Positions 28,377 to 37,326 of a DNA stretch of 64,000 bases are shown piece by piece. The notes beneath the pieces were generated by a model, which was not told the origin of the DNA, ran no database searches, and was given only the letters and a program-made list of their open reading frames with translations. Every line of letters starts with the position of its first letter. The first letter of the stretch is position 1. This stretch comes from Geomonas limicola (GTDB lineage: Bacteria; Desulfobacterota; Desulfuromonadia; Geobacterales; Geobacteraceae). Both the position numbers and the translations under genes were made by a program. The stretch covers positions 1 through 64,000 of the forward strand of contig NZ_BLXZ01000001.1 in assembly GCF_014193675.1 (NCBI RefSeq), read 5' to 3'.

Positions 28377-28408
28377 TCGTCAACCAGAAGGCTAGATTAG
28401 GTTGACAA
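28377..28408 (+). promoter_or_regulatory. BirA operator of the biotin operon
   Basis: Half-sites TCGTCAACC (28377-28385) and GGTTGACAA (28400-28408), 14 bases apart, match the BirA palindrome TTGTNAACC-N14/15-GGTTNACAA with one mismatch in 18. The site is 40-70 bases before bioB, where a bound biotin-loaded BirA repressor would block transcription. It predicts that BirA in this organism is the repressor type with a helix-turn-helix domain. Confidence 0.82.
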
Positions 28409-28447
28409 CCGGAGATTGGGCATGGTACATGAGGCGCGGAGGTATTC

Positions 28448-29434
28448 ATGGAAAAGCTGATCAACGAGATTGTCGAGCGTACCCTTGCCGGGGGGAGCAT
28501 CACCACGGAAGAAGCAGTACGGCTGAGCCAGGCAGAGGGGTCCCAGGTCTTCGACCTGTACCGCGGCGCGACCCGGGTCAAGGAGCACTTCGTCGGGAAC
28601 AGGGTCCACCTCTGCTCCATCATCAATGCCAAATCCGGCCGCTGTGCCGAAAACTGTGCCTTCTGTGCCCAATCGGCCCACCACCGGACCGATGCACCGG
28701 TCTATCCCCTGGTCGAAGAAGAGCAGATGGTCGAATGCGCCCGCCAGGCCGAGGCGAGCGGCTCCGCCTGTTTCGGGATCATCACCAGCGGCACCACGGT
28801 GAATGGCCTCGAGCTGGAGCGCATCCTCGCTGCACTGCGCCGGATCCGCAAGGAGACCGGCATCTTCCCCTCCTGCTCGCTGGGGATCATCGACTACGAT
28901 ACCGCCGTCAAGCTGCGCGACGCCGGCATGGATACCTACCACCACAACCTGGAAACCGCCGAGAGCTTCTTCCCCAACATCTGCACTACCCACCCCTACA
29001 GCGACGATGTCGAAACGGTCCGCGCGGTCAAGAAGGCCGGCGTCAAGGTCTGCTCCGGTGGGATCTTCGGGCTGGGCGAAAACGCGGCGCAGCGCATCGA
29101 GATGGCGTTCACCCTGAAGGATCTCGACGTCGACTCGGTGCCCCTTAACTTCCTGAACCCGATCGAGGGAACCCGCCTCGAGGGAGCCAACAACATCACG
29201 GCCCAGGAGTGCCTGAAGACCATCGCGCTCTACCGCTTCATCCTGCCGGACAAGCGGATCACGGTCTGTGGCGGAAGGGAGAAGAACCTGCGCGACCTGC
29301 AGTCCTGGATCTTCTTTGCCGGCGCAAACGGCACCATGATCGGCAACTACCTGACCACCTTGGGGCGCAACGTCGCCGTCGACCTGAAGATGTTCGATGA
29401 CCTTGGGCTGGAAACGGAGCTGTGCGCCCACTAA
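28448..29434 (+). CDS. bioB: Biotin synthase BioB
   Basis: Radical-SAM enzyme that inserts sulfur into dethiobiotin. It is 328 residues. The radical-SAM cluster motif CAENCAFC is followed by AQSAHHRTDAPVYP. CSLGIIDYDTA and YHHNLETAESFFPNICTTH are conserved, and the C-terminal TVCGGREKNLRDLQ ends the barrel. CGGAGG precedes the ATG. It is first in bioB-bioD-bioA behind the BirA operator. It catalyses the last step, whereas bioD and bioA encode the two steps before. Confidence 0.96.
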   Translation: MEKLINEIVERTLAGGSITTEEAVRLSQAEGSQVFDLYRGATRVKEHFVGNRVHLCSIINAKSGRCAENCAFCAQSAHHRTDAPVYPLVEEEQMVECARQAEASGSACFGIITSGTTVNGLELERILAALRRIRKETGIFPSCSLGIIDYDTAVKLRDAGMDTYHHNLETAESFFPNICTTHPYSDDVETVRAVKKAGVKVCSGGIFGLGENAAQRIEMAFTLKDLDVDSVPLNFLNPIEGTRLEGANNITAQECLKTIALYRFILPDKRITVCGGREKNLRDLQSWIFFAGANGTMIGNYLTTLGRNVAVDLKMFDDLGLETELCAH

Positions 29435-29455
29435 CGGCCACACCTGGAGTATCTG

Positions 29456-30172
29456 ATGGCAAAGGCAATTTTCATCACCGGCACCGATACCGGGGTCGGC
29501 AAAAGCATCGCATCGGCCAGTATCGCCCTGTTGCTCAAGCGCCAGGGTCACAAGGTAGGGGTGATGAAGCCGGTTACCAGCGGCTGCATCATGCGGGACG
29601 GGGAGCGGGTCTCGGAGGACGCTGAGCTATTGGCCTTCGGGGCCGGCATCGAGCTTACCCCGGACAGCACCCCTTTCCTCCTCATGGCACCGCTGGCGCC
29701 CTCGATCTCCGCGGAGCAGGAAGGGGTGCGCATCGACTTCGGGGTGATCAAGGACGCCTACCAGCGCCTGGCGGCCCAGTACGACTACCTCATCGTCGAA
29801 GGGGCCGGCGGCCTCATGGTACCGCTAGCGGGGGGACTCTTGATTGCCGACCTCGCAGTCAACCTCGGCCTGCCGATCGCCGTGGTGGCGCGTCCCAACC
29901 TGGGGACCGTGAACCACACCCTGCTCACCACCTTTACTGCGCGCCAGATGGGGCTCGAGGTTAAGGGGGTCATCGTGAACCGCTACCCCGATCATCCGGA
30001 CGCGGCATGCGCCTACGCACCGCACTTGATCTCCTCGTTGAGCGGGGCACTGCTGCTGGGCAGCTTCCCCGAAGTACCCGGCGAGGACGACCGTGCCCGG
30101 GTGACCGCCGTCGTGGACCGCCTCGAACGCGAGCCGGAAACGGCCATCATGCTGAGGGAGATGTTTGGGTAA
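29456..30172 (+). CDS. bioD: Dethiobiotin synthetase BioD
   Basis: ATP-dependent enzyme that closes the ureido ring from 7,8-diaminopelargonate and CO2. It is 238 residues. The P-loop FITGTDTGVGKSIAS opens the protein, MKPVTSGC follows, and the GAGGLMVPL stretch is diagnostic for BioD. TGGAG stands ahead of the ATG, 21 bases after bioB. A 93-base gap separates it from bioA. Confidence 0.95.
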   Translation: MAKAIFITGTDTGVGKSIASASIALLLKRQGHKVGVMKPVTSGCIMRDGERVSEDAELLAFGAGIELTPDSTPFLLMAPLAPSISAEQEGVRIDFGVIKDAYQRLAAQYDYLIVEGAGGLMVPLAGGLLIADLAVNLGLPIAVVARPNLGTVNHTLLTTFTARQMGLEVKGVIVNRYPDHPDAACAYAPHLISSLSGALLLGSFPEVPGEDDRARVTAVVDRLEREPETAIMLREMFG

Positions 30173-30265
30173 GGCGTCCCAGCAAGGTAGACCGATATCG
30201 AATGACAAAGAGTTGCCAGGGGCGAGCCACCGTGTTCGCCCCGGTTTCGTTTCAAAGGAGGCACC

Positions 30266-31633
30266 ATGGAAGAGCTGGACACTGCGACCTTAAGGAAATA
30301 CGACTCGGATTACCTCTGGCACCCCTTTACCCAGATGAGCGAATGGGAAGGTGCCGACAACCTGGTGATCACCAAGGGTGAGGGGTGCTACCTCGTCGAC
30401 TCTGAAGGGAACCGCTACCTGGACGGCGTGGCCGCCATCTGGACCAACGTGCACGGGCACTGCCGTGCCGAGATCAACGAGGCCATCAAGGAGCAGGTGG
30501 ACCGGTTGGAGCACTCGACGCTGCTCGGGCTTACCAACGACCGCGCTGCCCATTTGGCCAAACGGCTCATCGACATCGCGCCGCCGGGCCTTGCCAAGGT
30601 CTTCTATTCGGACAACGGCTCCACCGCCGTCGAGATCGGCGTGAAGATGGCCTTCCAGTACCAGAACCAGACCGGCCACCCCGAACGCACCAAGTTCATA
30701 GCCTTCGACAACGCCTACCATGGCGACACCGTGGGCGCGATGAGCGTCGGCGGCATCGACATCTACCACGAGGTCTACTCGCCGCTGCTCTTCCCGACCA
30801 TCAAGGCCCCCTGCCCCTACTGCTACCGCTGCCAGCTTACCGAGGATCGCAACCCTGAGCGCTGCGGGATGCTCTGCCTGAAAGATCTCGAACGGCTGAT
30901 GGAGTCGCACTCTCACGAGCTTGCCGGCCTGGTGATAGAGCCGGCGGTGCAGGGTGCCGGCGGCATGATCGTGCAGCCCCCGGGATTTTTGAAGGCGGTG
31001 CGCGAGTTGTGCGACCGCTTCGACATCCTGATGATAGCCGACGAAGTTGCCGTCGGTTTCGGGCGTACCGGTGCCATGTTCGCCTGCGAAAAGGCCGGGA
31101 TCACCCCCGACATCATGGCGCTCTCCAAGGGGATCTCTGCGGGATACCTGCCACTTGCCGCTACGCTTACCACCCGCAAGGTCTACGACGCCTTCTGGGG
31201 CAACTATGCCGAGTTGAAGACCTTCTTCCACGGACACACTTTTACCGGGAACCCGATCGCCTGCGCCGCTGCACTGGCCAGCCTGGAACTCTTCGAAAAG
31301 GACCGCCTGTTGGAAGCCCTGGTCCCCAAGATCGCTTACCTCGGCGAGCGTCTCAAGGACCTTTTGGACCTCCCGCATGTAGGCGACGTGCGCCAGGAAG
31401 GGATGATCGGCGGGATCGAGCTGGTGCAGGACAAGAAGGATCGCACACCGTATCCCTGGAAGGAACGGATCGGCGTCCGGGTCTGCCTGGAGGCACGTAA
31501 GCACGGCCTGTTCCTGCGCCCGCTGGGGAACATCATCGTGGTCTTCCCGCCGCTGGCCATCTCGCTCGAGGAACTCAAGATCCTGATGGACGGCATCGAG
31601 GCGGCGATACGAGCGATAACAAAGGACAATTGA
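30266..31633 (+). CDS. bioA: Adenosylmethionine--8-amino-7-oxononanoate aminotransferase BioA
   Basis: PLP-dependent class III aminotransferase that uses SAM as amino donor to make diaminopelargonate. It is 455 residues. DYLWHPFTQMSEW near the start is typical for BioA. FDNAYHGDTVGAMSVGG, the PLP aspartate in LMIADEVAVGFGRTG and the lysine in ALSKGISAGYLP are visible. AAAGGAGG lies ahead of the ATG. It is last of the bio operon. bioF, bioC and bioH are not in the window and must be elsewhere. Confidence 0.95.
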   Translation: MEELDTATLRKYDSDYLWHPFTQMSEWEGADNLVITKGEGCYLVDSEGNRYLDGVAAIWTNVHGHCRAEINEAIKEQVDRLEHSTLLGLTNDRAAHLAKRLIDIAPPGLAKVFYSDNGSTAVEIGVKMAFQYQNQTGHPERTKFIAFDNAYHGDTVGAMSVGGIDIYHEVYSPLLFPTIKAPCPYCYRCQLTEDRNPERCGMLCLKDLERLMESHSHELAGLVIEPAVQGAGGMIVQPPGFLKAVRELCDRFDILMIADEVAVGFGRTGAMFACEKAGITPDIMALSKGISAGYLPLAATLTTRKVYDAFWGNYAELKTFFHGHTFTGNPIACAAALASLELFEKDRLLEALVPKIAYLGERLKDLLDLPHVGDVRQEGMIGGIELVQDKKDRTPYPWKERIGVRVCLEARKHGLFLRPLGNIIVVFPPLAISLEELKILMDGIEAAIRAITKDN

Positions 31634-31660
31634 CGATCGACGATTGACGATTGGCGATTG
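31627..31660. repeat. GACGATT-type short tandem repeat
   Basis: About four degenerate copies of (T)GACGATT follow the bioA stop. The words TCAATTGTCAATCATCAACTG at 32090-32110 look like inverted relatives at the far end of the same gap. Confidence 0.5.
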
Positions 31661-31776
31661 CTGCAAGCCACCTGGCGAACGTTCTTCTGGCAAGGTGGCG
31701 TGGTCTCGAATTGCATGTCACCATAGCCCTCCTCTGCGAAGGTACTTCCACGAATTCGGAGGTAACCGTCCAACAG

Positions 31777-31884
31777 GGTCCCCTCTCCCCCTGCGGGAGA
31801 GGGACAGGGTGAGGGGGAAGGTGCCACATCATTGCCGAGGGCAGTTTCACCCACCCCCCGGCCCCCTCCCGTCAAGGGAGGGGG
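31777..31884 (+). repeat. Dispersed palindromic intergenic element, copy 1
   Basis: A 108-bp element built of two GC-rich palindromes: CCCTCTCCC with GGGAGAGGG at one end, and CCCCCTCCC with GGGAGGGGG at the other. An inverted second copy lies at 48790-48901. The first 42 bases of the two differ at only one position. The layout is that of a REP doublet or a small non-autonomous element. The surrounding gap 31634-32232 (599 bp) otherwise shows only short repeats and the TatD ribosome-binding site. Confidence 0.8.
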
Positions 31885-32232
31885 TGCTGTGGTTCCCGGA
31901 ATTTCCGGATGTGCCTTCACAAAGCAGAGTGAGTGTTTTCACCTGCCGTGTTTCATCGTAGCGATGTTGCTGTGCCAGATGCAGCTGATAACCGGATACC
32001 CTCCATACCACCGCACTTCCTTGCAAAGATATCTATCCCCAGGACCCTGCCGTCTCACTAAAATTCCACTCCCAGTAGGTCTTTCACTGTCAATTGTCAA
32101 TCATCAACTGTCTATTGCCTTTAACCCCCTTTTTTTACTGGCATCCAGAACTGTGGTACATTAAGATACGTGATTCCTTTTCGCCGGCTGCAGGGTGCAC
32201 GGCAGTATCTTGGAACACGAAGGAGTAGTTTC

Positions 32233-33609
32233 ATGGAACTGATTGACAGTCATTCACATATTTACGGCAACGAATACGACGCGGACTTTCCGGAAATGCT
32301 GGAGCGTGCCAGCGCAGCCGGGGTCGGCACCATCCTCGCCGTGGGAGCGGACCTCGAGTCGAGCCACGACGCCTGCCGACTCGCCGACGCCTACGACCGT
32401 ATCTACTGCTCGGTCGGCATCCACCCGCACGACGCGGCCGGGGTTACCGAACAGTGCTACGAAACCATACGGGAGCTGGCCAAAGCCCATCCCAAAGTGG
32501 TCGCCATCGGCGAAATCGGCCTCGACTTCTACCGCGATCGCTCGCCCCGGGACCTCCAGGAAGAAGTTTTCCGGCGCTTCATCAGGCTCGCCCGCGAGTT
32601 GAAACTCCCCATCATCATCCACGACCGCGACGCGCACGACCGCATCGTCGCCATCATGAAGGAAGAAAAGGCGCACGAGGTGGGTGGCGTTTTGCACTGC
32701 TTTTCGGGGGATCTCGCCATGGCGCAGGAGGTGATCGCCATGGGTTTCAAGATCTCCATCCCCGGAACGGTCACCTATCCCTCCAACGAGGCACTGCGCG
32801 AGGTGGTGCGCGGCGTGAAGATCGAGCAGATGCTGGTAGAGACAGACGCCCCGTACCTCACCCCGGTGCCGAACCGCGGCAAGCGCAACGAACCGTCCTA
32901 TGTCCGGTTCACCGCCGAAAAGATCGCGGAACTCAAGGGTCTGTCGCCGGAGGACGTAGGGCGCATCACCTCATTCAACACCCGGCGCCTCTTCGGGATC
33001 CCCGATCCCGAGGAGCAGGCGACGCTCGCCTACAAGATCCGCAACTCGCTCTACCTGAATATCACCAACCGCTGCTCGAACCGTTGCACCTTCTGCCCGA
33101 AGTTCGAGGAACTGATCGTGAAGGGGCACGAGCTGAAACTCTCCCACGAGCCGAATGCGTCCGAGCTTTTGGCGGCAGTCGACGCAGCAACAGACTTCAA
33201 CGAGGTGGTGTTCTGCGGCTACGGCGAGCCGCTGATTCGGCTCGACCTGGTGCGCGAGGTTGCGGTGGAGCTCAAGAAACGGGGCTTCAAGGTGCGCATT
33301 AACACCGACGGCCAGGCGAACCTGGTGCACGGCAGGAACATCCTCCCGGAACTCGCCGGCTTGGTGGATGCGGTCTCGGTAAGTCTCAACGCGGCCGACC
33401 CCGCCACCTACGCACGGCTGTGCAACACCCCATTCGGCGACGCCGGTTTTGCCGGTGTGTGTGATTTCATTCGCGAGGCCACCAGGTATATTCCCACGGT
33501 GGTGGCGAGTGCGGTGACCCTGCCGGGACTGGACCTGGAGCCGATTCGGGCCTTGGCCCGGGAGCTGGGAGCGGAGTTCCGCGAGCGCGAGTACGCAGAG
33601 GTAGGTTAG
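32233..33609 (+). CDS. TatD family hydrolase fused to a radical-SAM domain
   Basis: A 458-residue fusion. Residues 1-258 are a TatD metal-dependent nuclease: DSHSHIYGNEYD (metal HxH), GEIGLDFYRDRSP, IIIHDRDAHD, LHCFSGDLAMAQ, VETDAPYLTPVPNRGKRNEP. After a short linker, residues 270-458 form a radical-SAM domain with the cluster motif CSNRCTFC in YLNITNRCSNRC, then VVFCGYGEPLIRLDLV and VRINTDGQANL. TatD-linked radical-SAM proteins are known as neighbours; here both are in one chain. The reaction is unknown. AAGGAG stands ahead of ATG 32233; an upstream in-frame ATG lacks this and is rejected. Confidence 0.9.
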   Translation: MELIDSHSHIYGNEYDADFPEMLERASAAGVGTILAVGADLESSHDACRLADAYDRIYCSVGIHPHDAAGVTEQCYETIRELAKAHPKVVAIGEIGLDFYRDRSPRDLQEEVFRRFIRLARELKLPIIIHDRDAHDRIVAIMKEEKAHEVGGVLHCFSGDLAMAQEVIAMGFKISIPGTVTYPSNEALREVVRGVKIEQMLVETDAPYLTPVPNRGKRNEPSYVRFTAEKIAELKGLSPEDVGRITSFNTRRLFGIPDPEEQATLAYKIRNSLYLNITNRCSNRCTFCPKFEELIVKGHELKLSHEPNASELLAAVDAATDFNEVVFCGYGEPLIRLDLVREVAVELKKRGFKVRINTDGQANLVHGRNILPELAGLVDAVSVSLNAADPATYARLCNTPFGDAGFAGVCDFIREATRYIPTVVASAVTLPGLDLEPIRALARELGAEFREREYAEVG

Positions 33610-33674
33610 AGTATTTCCCCGGGGCCACCGGGACATCGAGAGTCCAGCAAGAAGGGACCCGCAAGGAGACCGGC

Positions 33675-36600
33675 ATGCGTCTGAGCAGAAAACACCTCAT
33701 CGTCACGATACTCTCCCTGGTGATCCTCGCTACGGCCCTGTTCCTCGGTTTTCCGCCGCTCGCCCGGCACCTGGCCGTGCAGAAGATCAGCGAAGCCACC
33801 GGCCGTCGCACCGAGATCGGCCGCATCTCGCTGAATCCCTTCACTATGACGGCAGCCGTCGTGGGATTCCGTCTCTGCGAGAAAGGAAGCAGTGCGACCT
33901 TCGTCTCCTTCAGCTCGGCACGACTGTCACTTAGCCCGCTCTCGCTCCCAAAGCGCGCCTTCATCGTACGCGAGATCACTCTCGACTCGCCGTACGTGCA
34001 CCTGGTGCGCAGCGCTCCGAACCGCTTCAACTTTTCCGACCTGATCACGGAGAAGAAGCAGGAGCCGAATAAAAAAGAGAGCTACCTGTTCTCGCTCAAC
34101 AACATCACCCTGAAGCGCGGCCAGGTGCTGTTCCAGGACGACGCCCTGAAAGCCCCGCGCATCCACCGGCTCAGGGAACTCACGGTCACCCTCCCCTTCA
34201 TCAGCAACGTCCCCTACCTGGCCGACCGCTACGTGACGCCGCACTTCTCGGCCTTTGTCAACGACACGCCGGTGGTCCTGGACGGCCGTCTCAAGCCGTT
34301 AAGCCGCGCCATGGAGACGGTGGTCGACCTCAAGGTGCGCGCACTCGACCTCCCCTACTACCTGGGGTACGTCCCCTTTCCCCTTCCGGTGCGTTTCGAC
34401 TCGGGACAGTTAACCAGCAACCTGGAGGCCTCCTACCGCATCGACGCGAAGACCGGCCCCGAGGTCCTGCTTTCGGGGTCCCTTTCCTTGGACGGCATCG
34501 ATTTGAAAGAAACGCAGGGTGCTCCGCTGAGCAGTCTGAAACACGCGGGGATTGCCGTCACTCGCGCGGCACTGTTGACCAAACAGTTCGATCTCGCCCG
34601 CCTCGACCTGGAGCGCCTGGAGGTCTTCGCCTCCCGCGACGCCAACGGGAAATGGAACTTCCAGAAACTATCGGGTGCCGAAACAGAAAAACCTTCCGAG
34701 CCGCCAGCCGACAAAAAACCCCAGGAGAAGAACCAGCCGCTGCTGTTCCGGCTGGCCCAGTTGAGCCTCAAGGACGGCAGCGTGCATTTCCAGGACGCGC
34801 TCCCCAAGGGTGGCTTCCGCAGCGACCTGAGCGGCATCGAGTTCTCTGCGAGTAACTTTTCCACCGAACGGGACCGCCAGGCACCCTTCGACCTCACGTT
34901 CGCGACCAGCCACGGCGAAAAGCTCGCCCTCAAGGGGCAGCTTTCGGCGGAGCCCCTCGACGTCAAGGCGCACCTGGCCCTGATCGGGATCCCGCTCAAG
35001 GACTACTACCCGTACCTTGCCGATACGCTCACCACTCCGGTTAGCGGCAAGCTCGGTCTCGAGGCGGACCTCGCCTACAACGCCACCAAAGGGTTCACCC
35101 TCGAGAAGAGCTCCCTGAAAGGCGAGAACCTGGCCGCCAGTTTCGGTAACGGCGAAGGTATCCTCCTTAAAGAGACCCTGGTAAGCGGCATAGCCCTGGA
35201 CCTGAACGGCAGGAAGGCGGGGGTTGAGAGCGTGGAGTTCAAGGGTGGGAACCTGAGCATAGGGCGTGAAGCGGACGGGAGCATCTCCGCCGAACGGCTC
35301 CTTAAAAAGGAGACCGGGACCAAGCCGGCACCGCCCCCACGCGCTGCCCGCAAAGAAACGACTGGTGCGGCAGCCCCCAAAAACGCACCCTTCAGTTACC
35401 GGGTCGGGAAGGTCTCGGGAAGCGAACTCGGCATCAGATTTACTGACCGCAGCAAGGATGAGGCGCCAACCTTTACTCTGGCAAAAACCCGTTTTTCGGT
35501 CGCCTCGATAACCGGTCCGCGCCAGGGCACGATACCCTTCACCCTCAGTACCTGGTATGGCAAAGGGGGGCGCCTGGCCGCCGCGGGCGACCTGACACCG
35601 GCCCCCTTCAAGGTGAAAGGTAAACTCGAACTGGGCGGCATCCCGCTGCGCGATTTCGACGCCTACATCCCGGAAGGGACCCAGATATTCCTCGCCGACG
35701 GCGCCCTCGACGCCCGGCTAAGCTACGACCTCGCCCAGGACAAGGTTGCCGGGCTCACCGGGAACTTCGCCGGGAACCTCGGCGTGCACTCCTTTTACTG
35801 CCTGGACACCATCCTCGACGAGGACCTCCTGAAGTGGGACAGCCTGCAGCTCGACCAGGTAAAGGGTACCCTCGCCCCCTTCTCCCTCGCCATCCAGGAC
35901 GTCTCCCTCAGTAACTTCTACGCCAAGGTGACCGTGGAACGGGACGGCAGCCTGAACCTGCAGCACCTCAGCGCCGAGGAGTCCAAGCCCGCGACACCGA
36001 CTGCCCAGGCACCGGGTGCTCCCCCGGCAAAACCTGCTAGCCAGGCACGCGCAGCCTCCGCTCCCCCCCAAAGCCCCGCCACTCCGGCGCAGGGGAGCGC
36101 TCCGGCCGCAGGACCGCGTCCCATCCGGATCGACACGGTGGCCGTACAGGGGGGGACCCTCGACTTCAGCGACCGCCACCTGAAGACCCCTTTCGCCACC
36201 ACCTTCTACAACCTGGGGGGCAGGGTGAGCGGGCTTTCCTCTGAAACCAACCGGACGGCGGACGTCGACCTGAGGGGGAACCTGGAGAACCACTCGCCGC
36301 TCTCCATCACCGGGAAGATCAACCCGCTGCGTGGCGACCTGTTCCTCGACCTGAAGATTGCCTTCACGGACATCGAACTTTCGCCCTTCACTCCCTACTC
36401 CAACACCTTCCTGGGGTACATGATCGACAAGGGAAAACTGAACCTGGACCTCGCCTACAAGATCGACAAGAAGGCGCTCACCTCCTCCAACAAGCTCTTC
36501 ATCGACCAGTTCACCTTCGGCAAGGCCGTGGAGAGCGACAAGGCGACCAAGCTCCCGGTGCGCCTCGCCGTGGCACTGCTCAAGGACCGCAAGGGCGAGA

Positions 36601-37322
36601 TCCACCTGGACCTCCCGGTGGTGGGACAGACGGACGACCCGAAGTTCAGCGTCTGGGGGGTGGTGCTGCAGATGCTGAAAAACCTCCTCGTGAAGGCGGC
36701 CACCTCTCCCTTTGCCCTTTTGGGTTCGCTCTTTGGCGGCGGCGAGGACTTCAGCGCCATCCCCTTCGATCCGGGATCGGCGCACATCGGCAAGCCTGAC
36801 GAGGCGAAGCTCCTCAAGCTGGCGAAGCTACTCGACGAGCGGCCGGCGCTCAACCTGGAGATCTCGGGTTTCGTGGATCGGGAACGCGACGCCGAAGGGT
36901 ACCGTAACGAGCTGCTCGTCAAGAAGATGAAGGGTGAGAAGTTCCGCGCACAGGTAAAAGAGGGGAAAACCAGGCCGGGGCAGACCCAGGACGACACCGA
37001 AATCCTCCCGCAGGAGTACTCCACCTACCTGAAGGCTGTTTACGCCAAGGAGAAATTCCCCAAGCCGCGCAACGTCCTCGGGATCGCCAAGGACCTCCCC
37101 GATGCGGAGATGCGCAAGCTCATCCTCACCCACACGGTGGTCGGCGAAAACGAACTGCAACAGTTGGCCCGGGAACGGGCCGAGGCGGTGCGGAATTACC
37201 TGCTGAAGGCTGGAAAACTGCCGCCGCAGCGGCTTTTCGAAAAGAATGCGGACATCTACCGTGCGAGCACCAAGGAGGGGGGTACGGCGAGTCGGGTGGA
37301 GTTCGGAGCGATGGTGAAGTAG
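33675..37322 (+). CDS. AsmA-like DUF748 protein
   Basis: A 1215-residue protein with one N-terminal membrane anchor (about residues 8-28) and a very long beta-rich periplasmic body of the AsmA/DUF748 type. Repeated blocks follow the pattern 'L(D)G(I)xLKD...P', seen as LIGIPLKDYYPYL and ELGGIPLRDFDAYI. A low-complexity Ala/Pro segment lies at about 775-815. Near the C-terminus AHIGKPDEAKLLKLAKLLDERPALNLEISGF-like sequence resembles the OmpA-type end of DUF748 proteins. AsmA-like proteins are proposed bridges moving lipids between membranes. AGGAG lies six bases ahead of the ATG. Confidence 0.85.
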   Translation: MRLSRKHLIVTILSLVILATALFLGFPPLARHLAVQKISEATGRRTEIGRISLNPFTMTAAVVGFRLCEKGSSATFVSFSSARLSLSPLSLPKRAFIVREITLDSPYVHLVRSAPNRFNFSDLITEKKQEPNKKESYLFSLNNITLKRGQVLFQDDALKAPRIHRLRELTVTLPFISNVPYLADRYVTPHFSAFVNDTPVVLDGRLKPLSRAMETVVDLKVRALDLPYYLGYVPFPLPVRFDSGQLTSNLEASYRIDAKTGPEVLLSGSLSLDGIDLKETQGAPLSSLKHAGIAVTRAALLTKQFDLARLDLERLEVFASRDANGKWNFQKLSGAETEKPSEPPADKKPQEKNQPLLFRLAQLSLKDGSVHFQDALPKGGFRSDLSGIEFSASNFSTERDRQAPFDLTFATSHGEKLALKGQLSAEPLDVKAHLALIGIPLKDYYPYLADTLTTPVSGKLGLEADLAYNATKGFTLEKSSLKGENLAASFGNGEGILLKETLVSGIALDLNGRKAGVESVEFKGGNLSIGREADGSISAERLLKKETGTKPAPPPRAARKETTGAAAPKNAPFSYRVGKVSGSELGIRFTDRSKDEAPTFTLAKTRFSVASITGPRQGTIPFTLSTWYGKGGRLAAAGDLTPAPFKVKGKLELGGIPLRDFDAYIPEGTQIFLADGALDARLSYDLAQDKVAGLTGNFAGNLGVHSFYCLDTILDEDLLKWDSLQLDQVKGTLAPFSLAIQDVSLSNFYAKVTVERDGSLNLQHLSAEESKPATPTAQAPGAPPAKPASQARAASAPPQSPATPAQGSAPAAGPRPIRIDTVAVQGGTLDFSDRHLKTPFATTFYNLGGRVSGLSSETNRTADVDLRGNLENHSPLSITGKINPLRGDLFLDLKIAFTDIELSPFTPYSNTFLGYMIDKGKLNLDLAYKIDKKALTSSNKLFIDQFTFGKAVESDKATKLPVRLAVALLKDRKGEIHLDLPVVGQTDDPKFSVWGVVLQMLKNLLVKAATSPFALLGSLFGGGEDFSAIPFDPGSAHIGKPDEAKLLKLAKLLDERPALNLEISGFVDRERDAEGYRNELLVKKMKGEKFRAQVKEGKTRPGQTQDDTEILPQEYSTYLKAVYAKEKFPKPRNVLGIAKDLPDAEMRKLILTHTVVGENELQQLARERAEAVRNYLLKAGKLPPQRLFEKNADIYRASTKEGGTASRVEFGAMVK

Positions 37323-37326
37323 TGCT

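Noticed and set aside
31627..32120. Possible CRISPR-like array after bioA
   Set aside because: The short GACGATT words are degenerate, tandem and without unique spacers of constant length.
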